Assembly: GCA_963815305.1 (NCBI GenBank)
Contig: CAWFFW010000001.1
Coordinates: 1,860,001 to 1,924,000 of the forward strand
Source: CAXBID01 sp963815305
Lineage (GTDB): Bacteria > Bacteroidota > Bacteroidia > Flavobacteriales > Flavobacteriaceae
Reading direction: 5' to 3'
Length of the DNA stretch: 64,000 nucleotides
Below, piece by piece: positions 17,460-27,340 of the stretch; the first letter of the stretch is position 1, and every line of letters starts with the position of its first letter. Both the position numbers and the translations under genes were made by a program. The notes beneath the pieces are model-generated. The model made no database searches. It saw only the letters and a list, made by a program, of their open reading frames with translations, and was not told the DNA's origin.

Positions 17460-18662
17460 TTAAGGTGCTGTAGCCTTGTAAATTATCGCTGAAGACGACG
17501 ATGATATTTGATAAGAACTATTTGCAACTAAAACTACAGCGTCTCCTTTTTTTATAGATAAAGATGAAGACCCTTCGCTGATTTGAGCTTCCCCCTCTAT
17601 GACGATAAGAATTTGAGCTGTTTTAGTTTTTGATTTATATGTAACCTTAGTATTTAAAACAATTTGGCTTAATTCAAAATCAGGCGCCGGACTTTTATAT
17701 ATGCGTTCAACACCATCACTTTGTAGTTCGCCTTGCATAATATTAGGATGTGTGGCTTCAAAAGCAACATGCTTTAATAATTCTGGCACGTCAATATGTT
17801 TGGGCGTTAATCCGCCACGTAATACATTATCAGAATTTGCCATGAGCTCCATGTTTTGACCTTCTAAATAAGCGTGAGGAATCCCTGCATCTTGAAAAAC
17901 AGCTTCGCCCTTATTCGCTTTTAGAATATTGAAAAAATAGATGGAATAAATGCCTTTGTCTAAAACAGAAGTATCATCAGCTGAATCTACCGCTTTTGCT
18001 GCCCAATAATCAGGACTTGATTTATCCAGTTTTCCAGCTTTATAAAGTGGTAGAATTCTATCAACTAAAGGCTGTAATACTTGGTTACTTTCCTCTTCGG
18101 ATTGCTCCATCACTTTTTTATAAAGTCCGTAATAGCCTTCTGATTCAAATATTGAGAGTAAGTTTGAGAATTCAGAGATATCTTTAAGGACTTTAGTCAA
18201 TTTGTCTTCTGGCAAAAACCCATGCAACAGCCAAAACTCACTAAGTGCTACCATGATTTCAGGCTTATGATTGTCGTCCTTATAATTTCTGTTTGGCGCC
18301 GTAAGCGGAATCCCTAATTCATTTTCTTTTTTAAAGCCTTTTTCAGCTTCAACCTTGGTAGGGTGCACTTGAATAGACAACATATCATTCACATCCAAAA
18401 CCTTAAACAAGAATGGTAATCTTCCAAATTTAATAGCAATGTCTTCGCCTAATTTAGCTGTTAAATCTGAATTAAGAAATGTATTCAAAGCTTGCTCGCT
18501 TGCTTCCATTTTTAAGACAGACGGTGCATTGACGTGAGCACCCAACCAGTATTCGGCACATTTTTCATTATTGGGTTTTGTTCCTAATAAATGAGGTATA
18601 AACTGAGTGCCTCCCCAGGCGTAGTTTTGAATTTTTCCTTTTAACGAAAATAATTTGGTCAT
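17460..18662 (-). CDS. manA: Mannose-6-phosphate isomerase, class I
   Basis: A 400-residue cytoplasmic enzyme without a signal peptide. The zinc site of the class I cupin fold is visible: Gln98 and His100 in SIQVHPTK, Glu135 in DNHKPEIM, and the His of DAGIPHAYLEG near residue 270; the conserved NSDNVLRGGLTPKH motif follows. It interconverts mannose 6-phosphate and fructose 6-phosphate. It starts NYAWGG near the N-terminus, as in the family. A dedicated manA inside the PUL is strong evidence that mannose is the main sugar released; a mannokinase is not seen in the window and must be encoded elsewhere. It sits between a GH92 gene (32 bases upstream) and a sulfatase gene. Confidence 0.95.
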   Translation of the reverse strand: MTKLFSLKGKIQNYAWGGTQFIPHLLGTKPNNEKCAEYWLGAHVNAPSVLKMEASEQALNTFLNSDLTAKLGEDIAIKFGRLPFLFKVLDVNDMLSIQVHPTKVEAEKGFKKENELGIPLTAPNRNYKDDNHKPEIMVALSEFWLLHGFLPEDKLTKVLKDISEFSNLLSIFESEGYYGLYKKVMEQSEEESNQVLQPLVDRILPLYKAGKLDKSSPDYWAAKAVDSADDTSVLDKGIYSIYFFNILKANKGEAVFQDAGIPHAYLEGQNMELMANSDNVLRGGLTPKHIDVPELLKHVAFEATHPNIMQGELQSDGVERIYKSPAPDFELSQIVLNTKVTYKSKTKTAQILIVIEGEAQISEGSSSLSIKKGDAVVLVANSSYQISSSSSAIIYKATAP

Positions 18663-18694
18663 TTTTTATTCTATTAAATATTATTGATATTAGA

Positions 18695-20953
18695 TTATTT
18701 ATCAGCTGTCATTTCCATTATTAATTCCCCGCCACTCATAATCATGTCGTGACTAATAAGTAGTTTTTCTAATGGTTTACCATTAAAAGACGCTGATTTT
18801 ACATATTTATTTTCTAGTGAATTGTTTATCGTCTTAACAGTTAATTTTTTTCCGTTATCCAAATTTACAATTACTTTTTCATGTAGAGGAGAACCTATCA
18901 CATATTCGTTATCTGCAGGGCTCACAGGATAGAACCCAAGTGTTGAAAAGATATACCACGATGACATTTGTCCTAAATCTTCATTATTAATCAAACCATC
19001 TGGTTTATCAGAATACATGCTAGTACAAATTTCTCGTATAATTTCTTGGGTGCGATGTGGAGCATCTGCAAGCGTATATAAATACGCCGTATGATGCCCA
19101 GGTTCATCACCGTGACCTAATTTCCCTATAAAACCAGAAATATCAACGTGCTGATGTCCGCCAATAGCTGTTGTATCTGCATATATTTTATCAAGCCATT
19201 CTACAAATGGTTTTTTCCCTCCAACCAAACCAATCAGATGGTCAACATCGTGAGGCACATAGGTAGAATACGCCCAAATGTTTCCTGAGATGTAATTGAA
19301 TTTCAGTTCATCCCAGATGTCCATACGCATGTCAATCCAATCACCGGCTTTAGTTTTTGGCCACAAGTATTTTTTCTCGTCATTCCATAAGTTTCTATAA
19401 CCCAAGGAACGTTCTGAAAACAATTTATAATCTTCCGTTTTTCCTAATTTTTTAGCGACTTGTGCCAACACATAATCGTGGTAGTTATACTCCGTGGTTT
19501 TCGATACTGAACTTCCAACATCTGCAGTAATGTAACTGCGTTCTAAATAACTATCCATCCCATTATTTCTTCCATAATTAGGACTACTGCCCTCTTTAGT
19601 AAAAGCAGCTTCTCGCATGGCATCATAGGCTTTTTCAACATCTATACCTTTTAAATTTTTAAGAATAGCTTCACCCATTACAGCAATTGGCGAACGCCCA
19701 ATCATACAATAATTATCATGTCCGCCACATTCCCAAATAGGTAAACTTACCTCTGCTTGATAATGTCTTGAAGCCAAAGAATTTACAAACTCTGCATTTT
19801 TTTCATGCTCCACTAACGTAAACAAAGGGTGCGTGGCACGATAAGTATCCCATGTGGAATAATTACTGTATTGAGGAATATCAGACTGTAATTTTTTCTG
19901 TTCAACCACATATCTGCCATCGACATCGGAAATTAAATTTGGCCCAATAAAAGAATGATACACCGCCGTATAAAAGATATGTTTTTGAGTGTCTGTTGCC
20001 GTAAGCTCAAACTTTGATAATTTTGATAACCACGCGTCTTGGGCTTCAGCGAGTGCTTTATCAAAATCTTTATTTTTAGCTTCCGAATCAAAATTCTTTT
20101 TAGCACCTTCAAAACTCACATAAGACAACGCTAATTTCACATCAACCTGCTCGCCTTTCTTTAAGTTGTAAGTTATAAAAGCACGTGTATTTTTGTTGTC
20201 AGCCGATTTTATATCCGCTACAACTTCATCATTAATTGCAACACCTTTCTGCTCAAAAGGTTTTGAAAATGTGGCATAGAAATAAACCGTTCGTGGACCA
20301 GCAGCTCCGTGAGATGTTTTAGAGCCTTGTATTTCGGTATCTGACAAAAAGGCTATTCTAGTGTTTAAAACGTCTTCACGAATGTTATGGGTAGGATCAA
20401 TGATAATGTGATTTTGACCTGCATTATTAAAGGTATATCTATGAAATCCCACTCTTGGCGATGCTGTTAATTCTGCTTTAATATTATAATCATCTAAAAC
20501 CACACTGTAATAGCCAGGACTTGTTTTTTCGGTATCATGAGAGAATCTAGAACGGTAACTTTCATCTGGAGTTTCTCCTTTACCTGGTATAATATTTAAT
20601 TTCCCCGATGTAGGCATGATTAAGAAATCTCCAAAAGCGCCCAAACCAGCACCACTGATATGATTATGTGCAAATCCTTTAATAACGGTATCGGTATAAT
20701 GATAACCTGAGCACCAGTTTCTACCTTTATTGTCGTTGGATGGGCTCAATTGTACCATCCCAAATGGGGTTGTGGCACCAGGAAAGGTATGACCGTCGGC
20801 AGCGGTACCAATTATTGCATCCACATAGGTTAATTGATTTAGAGGTATGCTCTCTTCTTTTTTGCAGCCGTAAATACTAAATAAAACAATTGAAAGCGCA
20901 ATAAAGCGTTTTAATAAACAACTTGTTTTATTAAGATTGAAAATATTTGTCAT
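18695..20953 (-). CDS. GH92 family protein with Ser in place of the catalytic Glu (copy 2)
   Basis: A 752-residue lipoprotein (lipid Cys30 in IYGCKKE). GH92 motifs are clear: VDAIIGTAADGHTFPGA, GMVQLSPSNDN, CSGYHYTD, FAHNHISGAGLGAFGD, WDTYRATHPLF, HGDEPGHHTAYLY and NNEDLGQMSSWYIFSTLGFYPVSP. In the block that reads YVEGNAWQWTWFVPHD in copy 3, this protein has YISGNIWAYSTYVPHD, so Ser556 stands where GH92 has its general-acid Glu. The well-studied mannosyl-phosphate uncapping GH92 of Cellulosimicrobium also lacks this Glu (Gln instead), because a phosphate leaving group needs no acid help. Action on mannose-1-phosphate diesters or another activated linkage is therefore possible; loss of activity is the alternative. 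Confidence 0.88.
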   Translation of the reverse strand: MTNIFNLNKTSCLLKRFIALSIVLFSIYGCKKEESIPLNQLTYVDAIIGTAADGHTFPGATTPFGMVQLSPSNDNKGRNWCSGYHYTDTVIKGFAHNHISGAGLGAFGDFLIMPTSGKLNIIPGKGETPDESYRSRFSHDTEKTSPGYYSVVLDDYNIKAELTASPRVGFHRYTFNNAGQNHIIIDPTHNIREDVLNTRIAFLSDTEIQGSKTSHGAAGPRTVYFYATFSKPFEQKGVAINDEVVADIKSADNKNTRAFITYNLKKGEQVDVKLALSYVSFEGAKKNFDSEAKNKDFDKALAEAQDAWLSKLSKFELTATDTQKHIFYTAVYHSFIGPNLISDVDGRYVVEQKKLQSDIPQYSNYSTWDTYRATHPLFTLVEHEKNAEFVNSLASRHYQAEVSLPIWECGGHDNYCMIGRSPIAVMGEAILKNLKGIDVEKAYDAMREAAFTKEGSSPNYGRNNGMDSYLERSYITADVGSSVSKTTEYNYHDYVLAQVAKKLGKTEDYKLFSERSLGYRNLWNDEKKYLWPKTKAGDWIDMRMDIWDELKFNYISGNIWAYSTYVPHDVDHLIGLVGGKKPFVEWLDKIYADTTAIGGHQHVDISGFIGKLGHGDEPGHHTAYLYTLADAPHRTQEIIREICTSMYSDKPDGLINNEDLGQMSSWYIFSTLGFYPVSPADNEYVIGSPLHEKVIVNLDNGKKLTVKTINNSLENKYVKSASFNGKPLEKLLISHDMIMSGGELIMEMTADK

Positions 20954-21004
20954 TTTACAAATTATGATGTTAAAAACAATATTGGGTTTCTGGTATAAGC
21001 ATTT

Positions 21005-24000
21005 TTATTTTTTAAGCACTTTTTTTGTAAACACCTCACCATCAATTATTATAGTCGCAAAGTAAATTCCTGAACTTAAACTTTGCAAACCTATATCTAA
21101 CTTATGGTTTCCAGAGTGCATACTTTGGGAAGTCATAGGTTGCGAAACTATTTGCCCCATACTATTCCTAAGCATCAAACTTACCGTTGCTGATTTTGAT
21201 AGTATAAAATCAATAGTAACTTGTATATCCGCTGGATTAGGATAGATATTAAAATATTCTTGAGCTACAAATTTATCAACCGATAAACCATTTTCTCCTA
21301 TAATCTCAATGCCATCAATTCTCGTCGTTATAGCACCAGTCTTTTGTCCATATACTCTAAACCAATTGATAGCACTTAAATCTGGCCTAGTACCTGAACC
21401 CACAGTTATACTCGCATCGGAAACTCTTAATTCTATAGTATTCCACCCATTAACTAAATCGCCTTTATTTACCCCCCATTGGTATTCGGATATATCTGGT
21501 GCTCCACCACTACCTATTTCTATATAAATATTGTTGTTAATTCGCGATACGTCCGACACATAGTACGAAAACGCTAAAACTGAGTTGGCTTCTGTACCTT
21601 GAGCAGCGTAAGCAGGTGAAATTACTTTATAAAACTCAGGTGTACCTGACCCTGTCATTTCTACGGATGCTGTTCCTTGCTGTTTATCTGCGGTATTAAG
21701 GCTTAGTGTACCCCCTGAAGACCAACCCAACAGGGCATCGGCATCATCCACATAATCTGTTCCAAGTCTAAAACGATAGGATTCAGATACTGCACCAAAC
21801 CAGTCACTGTTATGCAGCATCTGCCATTGAAAATAATAAGAACCATCGGCACTCGGCACGTCTACATCGAAAGTAAATGTTTTTTCTTCACCCGGTAAAA
21901 CACTTTCCTCAGGAGTCATAACGACACGATTAGTACCCCAAACAGTATTATCTCTAGGGGCTGCACTTCCTAAAACGTATTCTCCAGCCTCCCAAGTTGA
22001 GCCTCCTGTGTTCTTCATCGTAACACTAACAGGCACAGTGGTGCCCATATTGCCAGTTACTAGATTTGAAATGTCCTGAGACACAAAACTAGCGTAGTTA
22101 TATCGATCACATTGATCACTAAATACATGCCAATCAATTAGAGGCCAAGCTTCTTGACACCAATCAATAACCCCTTCCATTATTTCGCAATCGACACCTA
22201 GTTGTTTGAATCGTGGGATGTAATAATACATCTTAGCAGCGTAATGATAAAAGAAACCTTCTTTTCTTTCAGTACGTCGTAAGGCGTTTATAATATCGTT
22301 GTATGTTTTGTCTACACGATCCAATCTGTTGTCGTCACCGTTATCTGAACGATTCCAACCACTAAGATCATTTTGAGGTTTCTGTACTTCCGTTAAGAAT
22401 TGGCGCAGTTGAGCATTTAATACCCAAGCCGTCAATCCAGGAGTTACCTTATCCAGTGTTTTAGCAAATTCTCCAGGTTCATAGCCATTAAATTGGTTAC
22501 CATCAGTAATACCATAAATATTCCAAGGCCCCATAACTCGGATTCTGAAACCTTTCCCGTTATTTGGATTGGTGCCCCCATCCCATGTTCTGGTTTGATA
22601 CATGACATTCATGTTATGATAATATCTTAAAGGCTCCTGTACTCCTGAAGAATTAGATGCTTTTGTAATAAAGTCGGGAACGTAATTATAATCGACAGGT
22701 GAGTTATGTGATATAAAACCATCACCACCATTAATAACCGTTTGTAAGTGATACCAAACTGTAGATTCATACATACCTGTCTTCGTAGGTTGTCCCCTAA
22801 ACTGGTTACAGTTATTGTCTACACATGCCTGGAAGTGAGGAGGTACTTCAAACACATTATATTCATCTCCTGGCCATTGCCTAGACTGTGTTTCACTAGG
22901 ATGGTCACTAAATTCAGCTGCCTTATCTTGTAATTCAAACTCCTGAACAAACTCAAAGTTCTTAATAGAAAACAAACGAGCTAAACTCGTTGCTGCAAGC
23001 TCTCTCGGGACTCCGTCATTAAGATTTTTAGTAGCATCTCCATCCTTGGTCCTCCAGTGTTCATCCCTACCACCTTGAGCCACAAAAAAGCGAAATTCAT
23101 TATGAAACCTACGAATTTTATCCAGTGCCTCTTTCTTATTAGGCCAACCTCTCGCAAAATTAGTTTCTAAATATTCACGTATTATTGGGTAACTTTTGTT
23201 TGGATTATTTGGTCCAGTATTAGGGTTCAAATAGTAGTTGTTCTTATTGTAAGCATCCATAGGATGAACCATTGGGAGCCAATGTTTCCAATCTGGAAAT
23301 TGGATCGCTAACGGAATAAGAGTTCGGTCATTTGTTTTTTCAGAATCGAAACGCTTATACACTTCTTCTTGATTGACACCATTTGGAAACATATAGGGAA
23401 GCATATCTTTGTCCTCATCTAGTACAGCATCTAAACCGGCACCTGCCGCCCATTTTTCTATCGGTATGTTTTCTAATGCCGGACCTGGTTGGTAAGGCGG
23501 GTTCCAAGGTCGCCCATAACGTCCTACATTATCGTATTCTGTAGATAATGATCTAATGTAAGATGCTATTTTCTCCCCCTCTAATTCTGTAAGTTGATGA
23601 AATTTTGCGCGTTCAATAATTGATTTATTTGAATAACTAAAAAGTTCCAAATCTCGACCGTCTTGAGTATGACATGAGGTACACTTTGCGTTTATAGGTT
23701 CTGAAGAATTAAGTTCATAACCATACCAGAATCCTTTTCTCCCAGCAGGTAAATAGTTACTTTTTAATGGAGCGTTGTACCAAAGGTCTCTTCCTTCAGC
23801 AATTGAGTTTGCATCAGTAAAAGGAGCATCCCATTCTTCGGGATCATCTTCTATGAATCGACTGGAATCTAAAATTTTATTATCACCCCCATCTAAAAGA
23901 TTGAATCGAACAACTCGATATCCATTAGAAATAGCATCTGAAGTATTGAAACGAAATGAAATTGTATTTGAACCGGACCTGATTCCTGTGGCAGGAATAC

Positions 24001-24328
24001 TAAATCGAATGGTATTAAAGCCTCCATGTACCATACCGCCTCGTGCTTTTTCTTGAGCTTGCATTTCAACAGATGCGTTATTTAAATCATACCATGTGCC
24101 GTTGTTGATCTTGATAGAAGCCTTATTGTCGTATCCTAAATTATTAACTTGTAACCAGAGTTTTTGACTGTTTGTAGCTTCTTGACTTGAGAGCTCTATG
24201 GAACGAGTTACCACTTTACCTTCTTCACCTAGTACCTCTACAGGTAGCAGTATTTGTTGAGCAATTGATGTGGTGCTTGTAAGAATTGAAAATGCTAATA
24301 GGGTAAAAATTCGTTTTATAAGTTTCAT
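21005..24328 (-). CDS. Large secreted c-type haem protein with NBR1-Ig, CBM-like and T9SS domains, paralogue 2
   Basis: An intact 1107-residue protein. A signal peptide ends at SIAQ (residue 24). Residues 27-150 are a beta-sandwich region, then the haem site CTSCH with Cys216, Cys219 and His220, the same numbers as in the paralogue at 5544-8210. Residues 280-740 are the shared core (PWNPPYQPGP, GAGLDAVLDEDKDMLPYMFP, FPDWKHWLPMVHPMDAY, HFQACVDNNCNQF, AWVLNAQLRQFLTEV). About 745-855 is an Ig-like domain of NBR1 type (TVPVSVTMKNTGGSTWEAGE), 857-1010 a carbohydrate-binding-like sandwich, and from 1029 (FNIYPNPADIQV) a T9SS tail. The three C-terminal modules closely match those of the GH99-like protein at 33353-35710. 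Activity is unknown; one haem per chain suggests electron transfer. Confidence 0.8.
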   Translation of the reverse strand: MKLIKRIFTLLAFSILTSTTSIAQQILLPVEVLGEEGKVVTRSIELSSQEATNSQKLWLQVNNLGYDNKASIKINNGTWYDLNNASVEMQAQEKARGGMVHGGFNTIRFSIPATGIRSGSNTISFRFNTSDAISNGYRVVRFNLLDGGDNKILDSSRFIEDDPEEWDAPFTDANSIAEGRDLWYNAPLKSNYLPAGRKGFWYGYELNSSEPINAKCTSCHTQDGRDLELFSYSNKSIIERAKFHQLTELEGEKIASYIRSLSTEYDNVGRYGRPWNPPYQPGPALENIPIEKWAAGAGLDAVLDEDKDMLPYMFPNGVNQEEVYKRFDSEKTNDRTLIPLAIQFPDWKHWLPMVHPMDAYNKNNYYLNPNTGPNNPNKSYPIIREYLETNFARGWPNKKEALDKIRRFHNEFRFFVAQGGRDEHWRTKDGDATKNLNDGVPRELAATSLARLFSIKNFEFVQEFELQDKAAEFSDHPSETQSRQWPGDEYNVFEVPPHFQACVDNNCNQFRGQPTKTGMYESTVWYHLQTVINGGDGFISHNSPVDYNYVPDFITKASNSSGVQEPLRYYHNMNVMYQTRTWDGGTNPNNGKGFRIRVMGPWNIYGITDGNQFNGYEPGEFAKTLDKVTPGLTAWVLNAQLRQFLTEVQKPQNDLSGWNRSDNGDDNRLDRVDKTYNDIINALRRTERKEGFFYHYAAKMYYYIPRFKQLGVDCEIMEGVIDWCQEAWPLIDWHVFSDQCDRYNYASFVSQDISNLVTGNMGTTVPVSVTMKNTGGSTWEAGEYVLGSAAPRDNTVWGTNRVVMTPEESVLPGEEKTFTFDVDVPSADGSYYFQWQMLHNSDWFGAVSESYRFRLGTDYVDDADALLGWSSGGTLSLNTADKQQGTASVEMTGSGTPEFYKVISPAYAAQGTEANSVLAFSYYVSDVSRINNNIYIEIGSGGAPDISEYQWGVNKGDLVNGWNTIELRVSDASITVGSGTRPDLSAINWFRVYGQKTGAITTRIDGIEIIGENGLSVDKFVAQEYFNIYPNPADIQVTIDFILSKSATVSLMLRNSMGQIVSQPMTSQSMHSGNHKLDIGLQSLSSGIYFATIIIDGEVFTKKVLKK

Positions 24329-24419
24329 AATTAATAGGTTAATTGATAATTACCACTAGTTTAATATTTTTTTAATATTGAAAATAACACACTTTTTTTG
24401 TGATTTTTTTTATAATTAG

Positions 24420-25358
24420 CTATTTAGTCTGTACAACTTTTTGAATGCTACCATCTTCATTAAAAAACAATTTATCAAAGCATATAGAACGTAAATTGCC
24501 TTTATTAGAAAGGGCCTGATTATGGTAAAACATATACCATTGATCTTTATATTCAACCACAGAACCATGGGTTGTACCACAACCCACTTCATCGATAAAA
24601 GCACCACGGTTTTCCCATGGAACTAAAGGATTCTTACTGGTGGCATAAACCATATTATTCAATGGTTTCGCATTATCTGAATGGATTAAATAATATAAAT
24701 CCTTATTCTTAAATACCCATGGCGCTTCATGAAAATCGGCAAGTCCTTCTTGTAATTTTAATTCGCCATCAATCTCCATCATATTATCCTTCAGCTTTCC
24801 AGCAGCACATTTTCCGCCGCCGCCATAGTAGAAATAAGCCTGACCATCATCATCAATAAATACGCTGGGGTCAATCATGGCAAATCCACCTACCCCTTTC
24901 ATGTAACCTTGATCTTTAAATTCTTTGTCAGGATAATTGCTTACAGCAACTCCAATTTTCCAGGTTTTATTCCAGTCACTGCCACTGGGGTGTGGATAAT
25001 AAAAATAGTATTTACCATTTTTATAAGCACAATCGGGAGCCCACATAAAACCGCCTTCTAGTCTGCCCCATTTTACATCTCTAGAATGCAATATCTCGCC
25101 GTGATCTTTCCAATTGATCATATCATCGGTAGAAAAAACATGATAACCATCCATCAAATCACAACCACGTGCTGGAGCAACATCATGAGATGGATATACA
25201 TATAATCTACCATCATCCCAAACATGAGCCGATGGGTCTGCTGCGTACATATGCGTAATAAAAGGATTCTCTGCACGTTCTTGTGCAATGCCTTTAGTGA
25301 AAATTAAAACCACTAATAGTATTAAAATTTCAGAGATAGAGGCACTCATTTTGTTCAT
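24420..25358 (-). CDS. GH43 family glycosidase
   Basis: A 312-residue protein, a single catalytic domain after a signal peptide ending at KGIAQ (about residue 25). The five-bladed propeller residues of GH43 are present: the catalytic base Asp in YAADPSAHVWDDGRLY, the transition-state Asp in AMIDPSVFIDDDGQAYFYYGG, and the acid Glu in DFHEAPWVFK; GTTHGSVVEYKDQWYMFYH follows. GH43 enzymes are inverting beta-xylosidases or alpha-L-arabinofuranosidases. In this locus it may remove pentose side groups from the mannan. Its start is close to several in-frame ATGs; the one used gives the best signal peptide. Confidence 0.85.
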   Translation of the reverse strand: MNKMSASISEILILLVVLIFTKGIAQERAENPFITHMYAADPSAHVWDDGRLYVYPSHDVAPARGCDLMDGYHVFSTDDMINWKDHGEILHSRDVKWGRLEGGFMWAPDCAYKNGKYYFYYPHPSGSDWNKTWKIGVAVSNYPDKEFKDQGYMKGVGGFAMIDPSVFIDDDGQAYFYYGGGGKCAAGKLKDNMMEIDGELKLQEGLADFHEAPWVFKNKDLYYLIHSDNAKPLNNMVYATSKNPLVPWENRGAFIDEVGCGTTHGSVVEYKDQWYMFYHNQALSNKGNLRSICFDKLFFNEDGSIQKVVQTK

Positions 25359-25411
25359 CTTAGAATTTATTTTGGTTTATTAATAATTGATTGACTTATA
25401 TGTTTCATATA

Positions 25412-26863
25412 CTATTCTGATTTTGAAATTTCTATATCCTGTGCTACCCATTCTGTCGTTTTAACCCAATCCACATACCCAACACGATTGGTCCAAATAG
25501 GATTGATATTTTGCTCAAGTCCATTTTTAGTATATTGTTTCCATGCATCCAATGCTTTTTCCAGCTCTGTAATGGCAGCATCTTGATATTTTTTATTTTT
25601 GGTTTCACGATATAATGCCAGCTGCGTGGCTCCTGAAATTTTGAACGCATAATATCTGCCTAAGGACGCCATGGTTTTTATATCGTGTAAAGTCACTTCC
25701 ATCTCTTTATTTCCATTCGCCTCCAAAGTTTCAAGTAATTCCATAGCCGTATCGGCATGTTTATGAAGTTTTTCAGCCACTTCCAATGGTGTTTTAAGTG
25801 ATGTATTACCTCCCTTTAAAGTCATTTTTACAAAATCTGGAATAAATTGAAACCCAGAATATTTATGTGGAGCTAAATTGATGAAGCGATTTACATTATG
25901 AAAGCCTGTTGCTGTATTCGTAAATCTTGGTCGACCTTTACAACCTTCAATGTACCAGTGAAAATCTAGTGGCCCCCAATGAAATCCTGTGGTAGTAGGA
26001 TAAATCATGGATGCCTCTTGCCATGCCGCAAATAGTTTTTCGCCATTGCTTTCTGGAAATCTTGGTTGTAGTAGTTGTGTAAACCTTTCGTTGGATAGTT
26101 CAGGGTTATAGCCAAGTCGTCCCCACATCATCCAATTATACCAGTGCTTTACAATTTCAATTTCTCTCGGCTTATCTGGGTTTTTCATGGTAAACTCACG
26201 TCCCCATACCCATTGATCTGATCCATAATAATAGCCTCTTGAAACTTCTATTGGAATATTTTTAATAAATTCACGAACAAAATCAGGAGCCCCCCATCTG
26301 TAATAAAAAGTATCATCGTTACGTAAGGTCCAAATGGTTTTTAAGTTTCCAATATCGTTTACAAAGCCTTCATGATAGGGCTGTTTAGTCGCACTCATCA
26401 CATGGGCTTTTGCGTATTTAAAACTGAATATAAATTCAATATTTTTATTATCGATTAATGGTTTGAATTTTTCAGAGATTTCCTTAGTTCCTGTTTGATG
26501 TTGTCGATGAATAAAAGTAATTTTTCTATCGGGCATTTCGGCAGCAGCATCGAGTACGCCTTGGGCATAAGTGTCAAACACCCAATCTTCTTTCTCTTTT
26601 GTAGAATACCCATACATGTTTTCGACAGTTGTCAATCCAACACCACCCAAATCAGGATAGGTAACAAACATCTGTTTTATGCTTTTTCTAAAATAATCTT
26701 TGGTTATCGGGTTATCAATGTCATCGGTTATACCGTATTTATCTTTTGCGCCATGCACAAATATGTTCCATGTTACCACGTAAAAATCAATGTTTCTGTT
26801 TTTAGCGTAAGCCATTACTTTTTGCCAGAATTTAATCTTTTCGTCCATCGAAATTTTAATCAA
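25412..26863 (-). CDS. C-terminal part of a frameshifted GH67N-like glycosidase
   Basis: This part carries most of the TIM barrel: MDEKIKFWQKVMAYAKNRNIDF, YVVTWNIFVHGAKDKYGITDD, GGVGLTTVENMYG with a candidate catalytic Glu, KITFIHRQHQTG, and a C-terminal helical region (AEKLHKHADTAMELLETLEA, AITELEKALDAWKQYTKNGL). The apparent start is artificial: the upstream frame (26856-27293) runs into it when one base near 26860-26865 is removed. I cannot assign a CAZy family with certainty; it resembles the alpha-glucuronidase-related group with a GH67-type N-terminal domain. Confidence 0.65.
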   Translation of the reverse strand: MIKISMDEKIKFWQKVMAYAKNRNIDFYVVTWNIFVHGAKDKYGITDDIDNPITKDYFRKSIKQMFVTYPDLGGVGLTTVENMYGYSTKEKEDWVFDTYAQGVLDAAAEMPDRKITFIHRQHQTGTKEISEKFKPLIDNKNIEFIFSFKYAKAHVMSATKQPYHEGFVNDIGNLKTIWTLRNDDTFYYRWGAPDFVREFIKNIPIEVSRGYYYGSDQWVWGREFTMKNPDKPREIEIVKHWYNWMMWGRLGYNPELSNERFTQLLQPRFPESNGEKLFAAWQEASMIYPTTTGFHWGPLDFHWYIEGCKGRPRFTNTATGFHNVNRFINLAPHKYSGFQFIPDFVKMTLKGGNTSLKTPLEVAEKLHKHADTAMELLETLEANGNKEMEVTLHDIKTMASLGRYYAFKISGATQLALYRETKNKKYQDAAITELEKALDAWKQYTKNGLEQNINPIWTNRVGYVDWVKTTEWVAQDIEISKSE

Positions 26864-27293
26864 TATCTTCTGGATTCGCTAATATTTCTGGAGCACAAAA
26901 ACCATGAGCATTTGTACTATAATTTTCTTTCCATTTTACTGTGGAGCGTTGAACGTCATCAAGCGCTACATCTTCATATCCTGGCACTTTTACCATAGAC
27001 GGAAAAGGGTGCAGACTCCAAAGGGAAACATAATTATATCTATATCGAGCCAAATTATCAATGTATTCTTTCCAGAAATCAAAATTCCACATCTCAGCAA
27101 TATTTTTCTGTGCTACATCACTAACATCTGTATAACTTGGGGTACGAAGATCTAGCTGAATGTTGAATTTAGTGCCTCGGCGTTCCATATACGGATTTTG
27201 AACTTGTTCCGTAACGTCTTCCAATCCTGCTATTTTTATTTGCTCTGCTACTTCTAACCCACCATACATAGCTCCTGCTTCATCTGAAGCCAT
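26856..27293 (-). CDS. Middle part of the frameshifted GH67N-like glycosidase
   Basis: The frame is open upstream to about 27366 as PENRDIKTEGFHINKDDDR and INIMASDEAGAMYGGLEVAEQI, the characteristic end of the GH67N/GH20b-type alpha/beta domain, and then enters the barrel with MERRGTKFNIQLDLRTPSY and WNFDFWKEYIDNLARYRYN. It ends prematurely at EILANPEDID and continues in 25412-26863. Confidence 0.65.
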   Translation of the reverse strand: MASDEAGAMYGGLEVAEQIKIAGLEDVTEQVQNPYMERRGTKFNIQLDLRTPSYTDVSDVAQKNIAEMWNFDFWKEYIDNLARYRYNYVSLWSLHPFPSMVKVPGYEDVALDDVQRSTVKWKENYSTNAHGFCAPEILANPEDID

Positions 27294-27340
27294 AATATTT
27301 ATCCTATCATCATCTTTGTTAATATGGAAACCTTCCGTTT

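Noticed and set aside
26495..26998. 167-codon plus-strand open frame
   Set aside because: It lies antisense to the GH67N-like gene, crosses its frameshift point, has no start context or family pattern and is Cys/His/Phe-rich as expected for an antisense shadow.
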